Shown here: piece by piece, positions 50,851 to 59,492 of the stretch | Position numbering within the stretch: position 1 is the stretch's first letter | How the letters are laid out: every line of letters starts with the position of its first letter | From: Millisia brevis NBRC 105863 | GTDB taxonomy: Bacteria; Actinomycetota; Actinomycetes; Mycobacteriales; Mycobacteriaceae | Direction: 5' to 3' | Assembly: GCF_001552615.1 (NCBI RefSeq) | Contig: NZ_BCRN01000022.1 | Span: 1 to 60,812 of the forward strand | Length of the DNA stretch: 60,812 bases | Notes under the pieces: model-generated | Database searches by the model: none | What the model was told of the DNA's origin: nothing | Seen by the model: the letters and a program-made list of their open reading frames with translations, nothing else | Program-made: the position numbers and the translations under genes

Positions 50851-51653
50851 GCCGACGGGTGGCGGCGTTGACCCGCCGTTTCGGTGCCGACCACGAGGGC
50901 CCCTGGAACGACACGCTCGATCTCCAGCTGGCGCACCGGTCGATCCGGCGATTCGACGACCGGCCGGTGAGTGAGGAGATCCTGCGGACCCTGATCGCCG
51001 CAGCATCCTCCGCGGCGAGCTCGAGCAACCTGCAGCTGTGGTCGGTGATCGCGGTGACCGATCGGGATCGGATCGAGCGGCTCGCCACACTCGCCGGCGA
51101 CCAGGACGCGGTGCGCAACGCTCCGCTGTTCCTGGTGTGGTTGGCCGACTTCGCACGCGGGCAACGTATCGCCGAAGCTCGCGGTCTGGAAGCAAGCAAC
51201 GCCGACTACACCGAGGCGACTCTGCTCGGCGTCGTCGACGCCACGCTGGCCGCGCAGAACGCGGTGATCGCCGCGGAGTCGCTCGGCCTGGGCACCGTCT
51301 ACATCGGTGGGATCCGCAACGATCCCACCGGTGTGGCGGAGGAGCTCGAGCTTCCGCAGCGGGTGTTTCCGGTGTTCGGGTTGTCGGTCGGCTATCCGCA
51401 TCCCGAGGTCGATGTCGAGGTCAAGCCGCGGCTGGGTTTCGACGTCGTCTGCCACTGGGAGAGTTACGGTCTCGCCGAACAGGATCCGGGAATCGCCGAG
51501 TACGACGAGCGGGCGGAAGGCTTCTACCGATCGCAGAACCTCGCCGGCAGCTGGACCGGTCGGATCATCGATCGGTTGACCGTGCCAACCGCTTTCGGAA
51601 CTCGGCGCCGCACCCGCCAGGCTCTGGAGGCCCGCGGATTCCCCTCCACCTGA
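50847..51653 (+). CDS. Nitroreductase / NAD(P)H:flavin reductase (NfsA/Frp-like)
   Basis: A 268-aa nitroreductase-fold protein: LQLAHRSIRRFDDRPVSEEI at the N-terminus binds FMN phosphate, then SSAASSSNLQLWSVIAV and GTVYIGGIRNDPTGVAEELE. The long form with a C-terminal extension after VGYPHPE matches NfsA/Frp flavin reductases. It probably supplies FMNH2 to the luciferase-type and DszC-like monooxygenases in the island. ATG overlaps the rhodanese stop. Confidence 0.87.
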   Translation: MSRRVAALTRRFGADHEGPWNDTLDLQLAHRSIRRFDDRPVSEEILRTLIAAASSAASSSNLQLWSVIAVTDRDRIERLATLAGDQDAVRNAPLFLVWLADFARGQRIAEARGLEASNADYTEATLLGVVDATLAAQNAVIAAESLGLGTVYIGGIRNDPTGVAEELELPQRVFPVFGLSVGYPHPEVDVEVKPRLGFDVVCHWESYGLAEQDPGIAEYDERAEGFYRSQNLAGSWTGRIIDRLTVPTAFGTRRRTRQALEARGFPST

Positions 51654-51771
51654 TCGCGGAGTCCCGGTGCCGGGCGCATCCTCGGCACCGGGCCTTCCGG
51701 TGTCCACGCCTGCCGCAAGAGGCGGATGCCGCTTGGCAATGCCGGCTTCGGGGGCTACTCTTTCGGTCAGA

Positions 51772-52359
51772 ATGAACGAGTATCCAACTCGGCAGATTCG
51801 TGCCGAATTCGACGACGAGTCGATCACCGTATACCAGGCCTACTCCCCGCAGATCGCCGAACCGGCCGTTGCCCGAGGGAGATTCGTGTCACCGTTCAAG
51901 ATTGACCGGATGACCTGGATCAAGCCGTCCTTCCTCTGGATGATGTACCGATCGGGGTGGGCCACCAAGCCGGGCCAGGAACGTGTCCTGGCGATTCGCC
52001 TAACCAGAACCGGGTTCGAAAAAGCCCTCTCCCGCTCGTCCCTGAGCCACTTCGATGGCGAGGTGTATTCGAGTCACGATGAGTGGCTGCGGATCAAAGC
52101 GGAAAGCCCCGTTCGGATCCAGTGGGACCCGGAGCGCAATGCTGCGCTCGAGCCGCTTCCGTGGCGGGCCATCCAGATCGGCCTCGGCGGCACGATTGTC
52201 GACGACTACGTCAACCGCTGGACCCTTGGCATCGACGACATCACCGACCGCGTCCACCACCTGCGGTCCCAACCCTTCGTCGCGTCGGAACAACTACCGG
52301 TCGAGCGCCCGTATCCGTTGCCGCCTGACATTGCCCAACGGATCGGTGCCAGTCGGTAG
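51772..52359 (+). CDS. DUF4291 domain protein
   Basis: A 195-aa DUF4291 protein (RQIRAEFDDESITVYQAYSP; TWIKPSFLWMMYRSGWATK; the late IQIGLGG region). Function unknown; widespread in bacteria and fungi. ATG 51772 fits the family start (MNEYPTRQIRA); longer frames are rejected. It marks the border between the metabolic island and the polymorphic-toxin remnants; its 3' end abuts a truncated minus-strand reading frame. Confidence 0.87.
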   Translation: MNEYPTRQIRAEFDDESITVYQAYSPQIAEPAVARGRFVSPFKIDRMTWIKPSFLWMMYRSGWATKPGQERVLAIRLTRTGFEKALSRSSLSHFDGEVYSSHDEWLRIKAESPVRIQWDPERNAALEPLPWRAIQIGLGGTIVDDYVNRWTLGIDDITDRVHHLRSQPFVASEQLPVERPYPLPPDIAQRIGASR

Positions 52360-52439
52360 CCTCGCTCCTTCAGATACTTCAGCTTCAAGTCGATACTGGT
52401 GAGAAGCACGTTGTGGGTGATGCCGATTGGTCGAGACAC
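52360..52439 (-). pseudogene. N-terminal fragment of a small gene, possible immunity remnant
   Basis: From GTG 52439 the minus strand reads VSRPIGITHNVLLTSIDLKL then KYLKERG, a coding-like N-terminus that then runs into the antisense of the DUF4291 gene. It begins 6 nt after the stop of the fragment at 52446-52561, as immunity genes do after toxin tips. Family not recognised. Confidence 0.35.
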
Positions 52440-52445
52440 ATCTAT

Positions 52446-52561
52446 TCACCGGCGCTCCTCAGCGGCGACAAGTTGTGCTCCGCCGCGTACATGCACGCCT
52501 CGTTCTGAGGCAATCTTGTACATGGTTTCGAGCGTCTTGGCGGTATCCGCTCTCGCCGCGC
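52446..52561 (-). pseudogene. Possible displaced toxin-tip C-terminus
   Basis: The minus strand encodes ADTAKTLETMYKIASERGVH then VRGGAQLVAAEERR and a stop (52448-52446). The composition looks coding and helical; there is no start codon. Position between an orphan immunity gene and a truncated small gene fits a displaced Rhs tip fragment (inference). Confidence 0.4.
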
Positions 52562-52567
52562 ATGGCC

Positions 52568-53092
52568 TCAGTCGGTGGGCGCATGCCTGTGGCGTTCCAG
52601 TTGCTTCCTGACGTTCGCCCGGACCACCTCACTCTCGGAGTCCCGAAGTGAACGTAGAGCTTCGTCGGCTTCGGGTACGGCTAGGTTGCCCAGAGCCCAT
52701 ATAGCCTTAACTGCGAGGGCTCGTGCATCGTCGAACTCGAGGTAGTCCGGAACATGTACGGCGGCATGCACAAATGCGGGAATAGCGCCGGGTGACCGGA
52801 GGTCGTCGAGCAGAGCAACGATGTTCTCGTGAGTGTGATGCCAGTCCTCCAACAAGACCGATGTATGGGGATGCAGTAGTTGAGGAGTCGGCCCGAAGCG
52901 GTGGGCCACGACGGTCGCCAGGTCGAGCTCTTCGGCGGATCGGTTCTCGATCGCGCTTGCAACGAGGCGGGCGCTGAGCAGACTGCCGTCGGTTTCGCCG
53001 AATCCAGCAAGGACTTCGTTGTCGGACGGAACTCCAGTCGAAGAACCACCGATGATCATCGACAGGATTAGGCGACGCTGCTCGGGGGTCAT
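52568..53092 (-). CDS. HEAT-like immunity protein, orphan copy
   Basis: A 174-aa helical protein, paralogue (same length) of the gene at 54031-54555. Shared segments: MTPE-R-LI start, HTHENIVALLDDLRSPGAIP, VPDYLEFDDARALAVKAIWA, LGNLAVPEADEALRSL, and the end ANVRKQLERH. HEAT/ARM-type repeat proteins of this sort occur as immunity proteins of Rhs toxins. ATG 53092 was chosen over GTG 53095 to match the paralogue. No toxin lies directly upstream, so it is an orphan. Confidence 0.75.
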   Translation of the reverse strand: MTPEQRRLILSMIIGGSSTGVPSDNEVLAGFGETDGSLLSARLVASAIENRSAEELDLATVVAHRFGPTPQLLHPHTSVLLEDWHHTHENIVALLDDLRSPGAIPAFVHAAVHVPDYLEFDDARALAVKAIWALGNLAVPEADEALRSLRDSESEVVRANVRKQLERHRHAPTD

Positions 53093-53391
53093 CACATGCG
53101 CTCCGTTCCGGCAAGTAGGTTGTGTTGGCGATCAACGTTCGCCTTTTATCGAGCCCGACGTTGCCCACTCACCCTAGCGTTTGACGTACACAGACTCAGT
53201 GGTCCAACCAGGGGAACGTCTGATACTTCCGTTGCCCCGCCAGCGCGAGGGGGCGATCTTTCCCGTAATCGACTGATGCTGTGGGTATTTGGGTCAGGTA
53301 TCTCCTGAATCCGGGCTGGCGACTGCAGCGTAGGCGTGCGTTCCCTGGCCTGCCTATCCGACGAACCAGCTGTTTCGGAAGGTGCTTTGGA
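53093..53391 (-). other. Region between orphan immunity genes, weak coding remnants
   Basis: 299 bp without an intact gene. One minus frame ends TASVDYGKDRPLALAGQRKY then QTFPWLDH and a stop at 53196, which could be the C-terminus of another displaced toxin tip, but other frames are also open, so this is weak. The last bases before 53092 read TGATG. Confidence 0.3.
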
Positions 53392-53853
53392 TTATTCAAG
53401 CAACATGGCCGAGTAGAGTATTTTCGCGAACTCTTGTATGTCCATAGAATCTGTCGCGAAAGCTTCCCCGTTATCATAGACTGCTGACCCCAGACCTTCG
53501 AGAAACCCGACAACCGTCGAGCTTCCCGTTAATTTCTCTCGTGCATGCCATCGATCAAAAACCTTGCCTACGTCTGGCGGAAAGTCGTTCGGGAGATCTC
53601 GCTTGCTCGATTGTAGGGCCGAGACAGGCGAGCGCTCGATCTTGTGGATGGCGTCTCGCAATAACTTCAGTAGATCCGACCAGTTTATGGATCCATCTTG
53701 GCAGATTGTGGCAGCTCCGCTAACTGCCAGCTGCACGACCAGTGCGCGTACCAGTTCGGCGTTGTTACTTGTCAGGAGCGGTATATGTGCCGATTGGCTG
53801 GAAATGGTATCTATTTCCGACGCGGCTACTTCATAGTCCACTATGTCTGACAA
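53392..53853 (-). CDS. Hypothetical orphan immunity-type protein
   Basis: A 153-aa helical acidic protein (SDIVDYEVAASEIDTISSQS; NWSDLLKLLRDAIHKIE; YDNGEAFATDSMDIQEFAKI). Start TTG 53853 follows immediately after the stop codon of the toxin-tip fragment at 53854-54020. GC content is visibly lower than the window average, suggesting horizontal acquisition. Family not recognised; position suggests immunity to the displaced tip. Confidence 0.55.
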   Translation of the reverse strand: MSDIVDYEVAASEIDTISSQSAHIPLLTSNNAELVRALVVQLAVSGAATICQDGSINWSDLLKLLRDAIHKIERSPVSALQSSKRDLPNDFPPDVGKVFDRWHAREKLTGSSTVVGFLEGLGSAVYDNGEAFATDSMDIQEFAKILYSAMLLE

Positions 53854-54020
53854 TCAGTCAAAGCTCGGATTGAGTGTTTCGAGACGATCGAGTCTGTCCC
53901 GCTCGAAAGAAGTTTCATATGACCCCATTCTCATCCTGTCTCCTGCCTCCTCGTCAGTGTCATACAGGTCAAGGCTGCCGGTAGTGTGCCTCCTGGATGC
54001 GGGATTCGATCGTAACGTGG
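53854..54020 (-). pseudogene. Displaced Rhs toxin-tip fragment
   Basis: The minus strand reads GSLDLYDTDEEAGDRMRMGS then YETFFERDRLDRLETLNPSFD and a TGA at 53856-53854, directly before the TTG of the next gene. It is coding-like and acidic, with no start codon and no Rhs core, and follows the cognate immunity gene of the intact toxin. This is the expected layout of a tip exchanged out by recombination. Confidence 0.55.
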
Positions 54021-54030
54021 ACGCTGCGGT

Positions 54031-54555
54031 TCAATCGGGAGTGGGCACCCCGCGACGTTTCAGCTGATTTCTGATGTTGGTAAGCACGATCTCATTGTCA
54101 GAGTCGAGAAGGGATCCCAGCGCTTCCTCTGCGGCGTGTCCTGGTAAATTGCCGAGTGCCCAGATCGCCTTCACCGCGAGGGCTCGTGCTTCGTCGAAGT
54201 CGAGGTAGTCGGGCACGTGCCTGACGGCATGGACAAGACTCGGTATGGCATCAGGTGATCGAAGTTTGTCGAGAAGTGAAACAATGTTCTCATGAGATAC
54301 ATGCCAGTCCCCGTATAAGGCATGAGAAAGTGGGGGTGTTAACCTCTGGTCGACGCCGAAGCGAAAAGCAACCCGCAGGGCAAGCTCCAGATCGAGTGAT
54401 GACTTGCTCTCGACAGCTTCCATGAGCAATTGATGAGCCACCTGCGTACCGTCGCTCTTGCCGATTCTTCTGAGAAAATCCTCACTGGAGATTGGTTCCG
54501 GCTGCTCTCGGCTAACGTAGAGCTGCTCGATGAGTTTGCGGTCTTCTGGAGTCAT
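54031..54555 (-). CDS. HEAT-like immunity protein of the Rhs toxin
   Basis: A 174-aa helical-repeat protein (HVSHENIVSLLDKLRSPDAI; HVPDYLDFDEARALAVKAIW; ALGNLPGHAAEEALGSLLDS). It starts at ATG 54555, overlapping the toxin stop by 4 bp, so it is the cognate immunity gene by position. It should sit in the cytoplasm and bind the toxin tip. Paralogue at 52568-53092. Lower GC than the Rhs core. Confidence 0.75.
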   Translation of the reverse strand: MTPEDRKLIEQLYVSREQPEPISSEDFLRRIGKSDGTQVAHQLLMEAVESKSSLDLELALRVAFRFGVDQRLTPPLSHALYGDWHVSHENIVSLLDKLRSPDAIPSLVHAVRHVPDYLDFDEARALAVKAIWALGNLPGHAAEEALGSLLDSDNEIVLTNIRNQLKRRGVPTPD

Positions 54556-57500
54556 CTAATTCTTTCGAAATGTAGCAGGGCGGAATTAAAGAGTTCGAGT
54601 GCTCGTCCGACCCCGAGGCCAATATTAACTTGCTCGCTCTCGCCCTTGAAATATGCCCAGTCGTGCTTCCATCCTCTGGAGGTGGGAGGCATGTCTGGAT
54701 GCAGCAAAGTGGTATCACGAGACATGTCTCGAACTCCAATCTCCGCAAGGGCATCGTAGGTTCCGTCCTGGGTGGTAAGGCGGACGAGTACTCCGGAATA
54801 GTCCTCGGAGAATGACTGGTTCGGGGAGATAAACGTCTCAGACGTACCCGGGAACCGCCCAGTGCTCTCGAGTTGAGCGAAGTGGTCCGGACTCATCGTC
54901 CGATAGTAGATCTCGTTGCCGTCGCCATCTCGTTCGACGAAGCATGGCGCCAGGCCCAGAGGGTCCAGCCACGCTGTCGGGTTATCGACGTAGGTGCTCG
55001 GGTTCGGTGCCGGCGCGAGGCCCAGGGGATCAGGGCTGAGGTAGCGGCCCGTGGCGGGGTCGTAGGTGCGTAGCAGGTTGTAGTGCAGGCCGGTCTCGTC
55101 GTCGTGATACTGCCCAGGGAACCGCAGGGGAGTGGCCTGACCGGTCCAGGTGAGGGTTCCCCAAAAGGTGGCGTCGGCGACCCCGACCTCGTCGCCGCTG
55201 TCGGGGTCGATGAGGGTGGTCGGTGTGCCGACAAGATCGGTGACGATGGCGCAGAACTGCCGATCCACATCGTCCTGGTCGAGGGTGGCGGTCCGACTCT
55301 GGGTGAGCGGTGCGTGCGAGCCGGGCTGATAGGTCCAGCGCAGGGTGTGCTCGGGTGCGAGTTCCTCGACAATTCGGGTGCCGTCCCAGACGAAGCGGAT
55401 CGGCTCCGATGCTTCGTCTGTGCGTTGCTTCTCGACGCGTCTGCCGAGGGCATCATAGGTGTATCGCCAGCGTGCGCCGTCGGGAGTGGTGACGCCGACC
55501 AGTTGGTCGAAGTCGTCGTAGGTGTAGGTCCACGTAGCGGGCGGGCGCGAGATTCGGGTGGTGGTTGCGGAGACCAGGCGACCGGCGGAGTCGTATCGAT
55601 AACGCGTGCGGCCGCGGCGCTCGAGGAGTGTTCCACGTAGCTCTCGGTCGTGGGGATCAGCGCCAGTGGTACCGGGCGCAGCGGGTTCGGCGCTGTCGGT
55701 GATGTTTCCCAATCCGTCGTAGGCGAACCGCTCGAGAATCCCGTCGTCGCTACCCACAGCCAGGACGCGCCCCACGGCGTCGAGGTCGAATCTGCGCCGG
55801 CTGACCCCGAGATCGGTGGTGGTGACATGCTCGCTGGGGATCCCGTCGGCTCGGTATCCGTAGCCGTCCACCCGCAGCACCGACGCGTGGGCCGCGGGAC
55901 CTCCCAGGTTGAGCAGCGGAGCGGCATGGGCTTGCGCGATCTGCTCAACCAGCCGTCCTGCGACATCGAAGGCGCGATCCACCGCAAGATCGCCGACCCG
56001 GAACCCGGTGCTGCGGCCGACCGCGTCATGCCGGAGGTCGACCATCCGCTCATCGACCCGAAGCGCCACGGGCCGACCGGTCGAGTCCCAGTCCCAACCG
56101 GTGAGACTGCCGGTGCTCGAACGGGACTCGACGCGCCTGCCGTGGACGTCGTACCGGAAATCGACGACGCCGGTGGGCGAGACTTCGCGCAGCAGACGCC
56201 CGGCCTCGCTGCGTTCGGAGTCGATGCGCCACACCCGACCATCCGCGTCGACCGCCTCGGCCGTGAGTAGCCGGCCACCGGCGTCGTACCCGAATCGCCG
56301 TGCGGCACCGGCATTCGTGGTGATCGAGGTGAGACGGCCGAGGATGTCGTATCCGATGGAACGAACGGCGCCGGATGGGGTGTCCGTCTCGGTAACCCGG
56401 CCGACGATGTCGTGCCGATAGGCCGAGCGCGCTCCGTTGTAGTCGGTCTGCTCGACCAGTCGACCGGCCGGGTCGTAGCGATAGGACCAGGTGTCTCCGA
56501 GCGGGTTGGTCACGCCGGTCAGTCGCAGTTCGGTATCGCGGGTGTACCGGGTGATCGTGCCGTCCGGAGCCGTGCGCGAGGACAGCGCATCGAAGGGGCC
56601 GTACGTATGCCAGGTGACCAGTCCCGCACGGTTACTGGTGGACAGCAGGTTTCCCTCGCCGTCGTAGGTGCGGCTTTCCCGAGTTCCGTCCGGATAGGTG
56701 ACCTGCGTGGGCTGGCCGTCGGCCGTCCAGGTGAAGGCGGTGACCGCTCCCAACGGATCGGTGACCTGCACGGGCCGACCGAACGCGTCCCGCTCGATGA
56801 CGGTGACCGCGCCGTGTGGATCGATGATCCGAACCGGCAGCCCGGCGCTATTGGTCTCCATGCGCGTGGTTCCACCGCCGGCGATGGTGGCGGCGACAGC
56901 GCCGTTCGACGAATAGGAATACTCGGTGCGTACCCCGTCCGGGTCGGTCGTGGCGACGAGGTTGCCGCGCTCATCCCACGTCTGGTTCCACCGCGCCCCA
57001 CCGGGTTGCAGGATCGTCGATGGTCGGCGCGGCGCGGCATATGACAGCCGAATGACCTCGCCGTCGGGGCGATGGATCTGCGCCAGATCACCGTCAGCGG
57101 TGTATCGGTACTCGGTGACCGCGCCGTCGGCGGCGGTGACCCGCACCGGCATGCGGTTGACATTGAAATCGGTGACCGTCAACGCGCCGACTTCGTCGAC
57201 CACACTGCGAGGACGGTGGTCGACGTCGAACCCCTCGACGCGGCGTGCGCCCAGCGAGTTGGTGATCACCGTGACCGAGCCGGTGCCGTCGGGACGATCG
57301 GCGTAGGCGAAGTCGGTGTTCAGGATGCCGTCGATGCCGCGCTGCGCAATCACTCGACCATCGCCGTCGTAGGTGTTCGTCAGCCAGGTGCCGTTGTCAT
57401 CCAGCCAACGGACAATCCGACCGTCGGCGTCGTACTCGAACCGGGTCACTCCGCCGAGTCGGTTGGTCACAGAAGCCAACGAACCTGCCGCATAGCCGAA

Positions 57501-59492
57501 CTCACGCACCGCGGTGATCGCTTCGTCGCCGACAACTGCGTACGAGACGATCCGGCCCGCACTGGTGTCCACCAGCACCCGGTACCCGCCGGAATGATCG
57601 ACGGCCACCGGCGTTCCGGTGTCGTCCCAGCGGAACCGGATGCGGTTGCCGTGGCGATCGGTGATCGCCGAGATCGCCAGGTTCCCGAGTGCGGCATCCA
57701 CACCCGCCAGCGGCGGTTCGGGTGCGAAGTGCCAACTGATCCCGGAGTCGGCGGCATCCATGCGATAGCCGCCGTGGTCGGTACGTGCCAGCGTGCGGCG
57801 CTGCCCGGACAGACACGACACCGGCCGATCCATCTGCGGATGGTCGAACCGCAACACCATCCCGTCCTCGGCAAAGACCACCACGCCGTCGTCGTCGATC
57901 ACCAGGCGCATATCGAACGTCGACCACCAGGTCGGTCCGAACCATCGGCCGAACCGATAGTTCGACCGGTGCCGTCGAGCGAGCGTCAGCGGCAACACCC
58001 CGGGAAGGGTCAGATCCCTGGCAGGTAGCAGAAACTCGCCGGTTGCCGTTGCCACCGGGTCCGCGGACTCCGCTGTTTGCTGTGGGGATTGGTCGGCGCG
58101 CGGTCCCTGCTCCTCGGCCGTGATCCGAGCGCCGTCATCGGCAGCGGCCCGAGACTCCGGTGTGCCCGGATCGGGGGAGTGCGGCGCGGGCTGAGACCCG
58201 GATTCTCCCGCCGGTGAGGTATCGGCGGGGACATCCGGGTCGGCAGTGGTGCCTGCGCCCGGCCCGTTCACCCCAGAATCTGATGCCGCGGAGGGGGATC
58301 CGGGCGAGTCGACCCGCCCCGATCCGCCCGGTTCGACAGTCGGCCGATGGTCCGTCGCGTCGATCACCCGATCGACGGTGCGCGCGGTACCCGCCAGGTC
58401 GACGACCTCCTCGGCGGTATGTAGGCCGATCCGAGCCGCGGTCCCGGTGCCACCGGTTCCGACTCCCAGCAGTGCATCGGCTGCGAGGGCGCCCGCCGCG
58501 GAGGTCGGGTTGGCGCGAACTCCATCGATATACGCGGACGCCACTGCTCCGGGATCGGCGGCGGCCGCCACCACACCGGCCGCGAGGTCGGACATCGCCG
58601 CGTCGTACTGGGCGGGATGACTCCGGTTGTAGACGTCCATGGGATTGACGCTGCGCAGGAACGCGTTGAGGCCACTGAGCGCCGTGACGAATCCGGTGGC
58701 GAACTGTTGCGAACCGTGCTGAATCCCGGCGTGGACATCGAGCACATCGGCCAGAACCCGACTGGTGAACGGCGGCTTCTCCGGTGCGATCGCCGTCGCC
58801 GCATCGATCCGAGCCACGATCTGCGCGGCCAGATTGTCGCGCTCGGCCCGTGCGGCCGACAGGATCTCGCGCGCCTGCTCACGCAGCGATGACCAATTGT
58901 CCGTGATTGTGGTGACCGCGCGGGCGTCGGCGTCCAGCGCGTTGTGGGCGACGATCGTCGCCTGCTCGTTCTCCTGCGCCCGGCGCCACACGTCGATCGC
59001 GTCGGCCGCCTTGGCCTGCGCGGCCGTGACTGCGGCGGCCCAGTCGATCAACGCCCCGTGGGCAGTGGTCATCGACTCGGCTGCCTGGCCCCACAGTTGC
59101 GGCTGCTTTGCGTATGCCTCCCGGAATTCGTCGGCTGCGGCGCCGGACCAACCGGGGGTATCGATGCGCGCCAGCGCCATCCCGGTGTCACCGATGCTGC
59201 CTGCCAGCCCATTCAGGGTGTCTGCCACCGCGACGATCGCGCCGGCGTCGCCGCGGATCAGCTCGCGGGGATCCTCGGTCTCGCCCAACTCCCGCTCGCC
59301 GACCGCGCCGCCGGTGGCCGACGCCACCCGGTCGCCGACATCGTCGAAGAAGCTGCCCACCGAGTCCGCGCCGAGGGCCCGAGCCCCATCGGCGACCCGG
59401 TCGAGGGCACTGTCGACGGCCTGCCCAACCGCCTCTGCACCCGATTCCACGGCGCCGGATACGGCCTCGCCCGCAGCGTCGAAGATGCTCAT
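54552..59492 (-). CDS. Type VII-type Rhs-repeat polymorphic toxin
   Basis: A 1646-aa protein. Residues 1-300 are helical with a WXG-like turn (DTPGWSGAAADEF, Trp115), consistent with ESX export; about 395-480 is an Asp/Pro/Ser-rich linker; 480-600 is DUF6531-like (ATGEFLLPARDLTLPG, FGPTWWSTFDMRL); about 690-1480 carries Rhs/YD repeats; the core ends RTYDPATGRYLSPDPLGLAP near 1490-1515. The last ~130 residues are the toxin tip (EIYYRTMSPDHFAQLESTGR; TSETFISPN; EQVNIGLG). The tip fold is not certain; its strand pattern is reminiscent of ADP-ribosyltransferase-like toxins. Overlaps partner and immunity genes by 4 bp each. Confidence 0.88.
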   Translation of the reverse strand: MSIFDAAGEAVSGAVESGAEAVGQAVDSALDRVADGARALGADSVGSFFDDVGDRVASATGGAVGERELGETEDPRELIRGDAGAIVAVADTLNGLAGSIGDTGMALARIDTPGWSGAAADEFREAYAKQPQLWGQAAESMTTAHGALIDWAAAVTAAQAKAADAIDVWRRAQENEQATIVAHNALDADARAVTTITDNWSSLREQAREILSAARAERDNLAAQIVARIDAATAIAPEKPPFTSRVLADVLDVHAGIQHGSQQFATGFVTALSGLNAFLRSVNPMDVYNRSHPAQYDAAMSDLAAGVVAAAADPGAVASAYIDGVRANPTSAAGALAADALLGVGTGGTGTAARIGLHTAEEVVDLAGTARTVDRVIDATDHRPTVEPGGSGRVDSPGSPSAASDSGVNGPGAGTTADPDVPADTSPAGESGSQPAPHSPDPGTPESRAAADDGARITAEEQGPRADQSPQQTAESADPVATATGEFLLPARDLTLPGVLPLTLARRHRSNYRFGRWFGPTWWSTFDMRLVIDDDGVVVFAEDGMVLRFDHPQMDRPVSCLSGQRRTLARTDHGGYRMDAADSGISWHFAPEPPLAGVDAALGNLAISAITDRHGNRIRFRWDDTGTPVAVDHSGGYRVLVDTSAGRIVSYAVVGDEAITAVREFGYAAGSLASVTNRLGGVTRFEYDADGRIVRWLDDNGTWLTNTYDGDGRVIAQRGIDGILNTDFAYADRPDGTGSVTVITNSLGARRVEGFDVDHRPRSVVDEVGALTVTDFNVNRMPVRVTAADGAVTEYRYTADGDLAQIHRPDGEVIRLSYAAPRRPSTILQPGGARWNQTWDERGNLVATTDPDGVRTEYSYSSNGAVAATIAGGGTTRMETNSAGLPVRIIDPHGAVTVIERDAFGRPVQVTDPLGAVTAFTWTADGQPTQVTYPDGTRESRTYDGEGNLLSTSNRAGLVTWHTYGPFDALSSRTAPDGTITRYTRDTELRLTGVTNPLGDTWSYRYDPAGRLVEQTDYNGARSAYRHDIVGRVTETDTPSGAVRSIGYDILGRLTSITTNAGAARRFGYDAGGRLLTAEAVDADGRVWRIDSERSEAGRLLREVSPTGVVDFRYDVHGRRVESRSSTGSLTGWDWDSTGRPVALRVDERMVDLRHDAVGRSTGFRVGDLAVDRAFDVAGRLVEQIAQAHAAPLLNLGGPAAHASVLRVDGYGYRADGIPSEHVTTTDLGVSRRRFDLDAVGRVLAVGSDDGILERFAYDGLGNITDSAEPAAPGTTGADPHDRELRGTLLERRGRTRYRYDSAGRLVSATTTRISRPPATWTYTYDDFDQLVGVTTPDGARWRYTYDALGRRVEKQRTDEASEPIRFVWDGTRIVEELAPEHTLRWTYQPGSHAPLTQSRTATLDQDDVDRQFCAIVTDLVGTPTTLIDPDSGDEVGVADATFWGTLTWTGQATPLRFPGQYHDDETGLHYNLLRTYDPATGRYLSPDPLGLAPAPNPSTYVDNPTAWLDPLGLAPCFVERDGDGNEIYYRTMSPDHFAQLESTGRFPGTSETFISPNQSFSEDYSGVLVRLTTQDGTYDALAEIGVRDMSRDTTLLHPDMPPTSRGWKHDWAYFKGESEQVNIGLGVGRALELFNSALLHFERIR

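Noticed and set aside
53196-53513. Minus-strand 105-codon frame between the orphan immunity genes as an intact gene
   Set aside because: It starts inside the 53392-53853 gene on the same strand in another frame and its N-terminal half looks non-coding; only the last residues might be a remnant.
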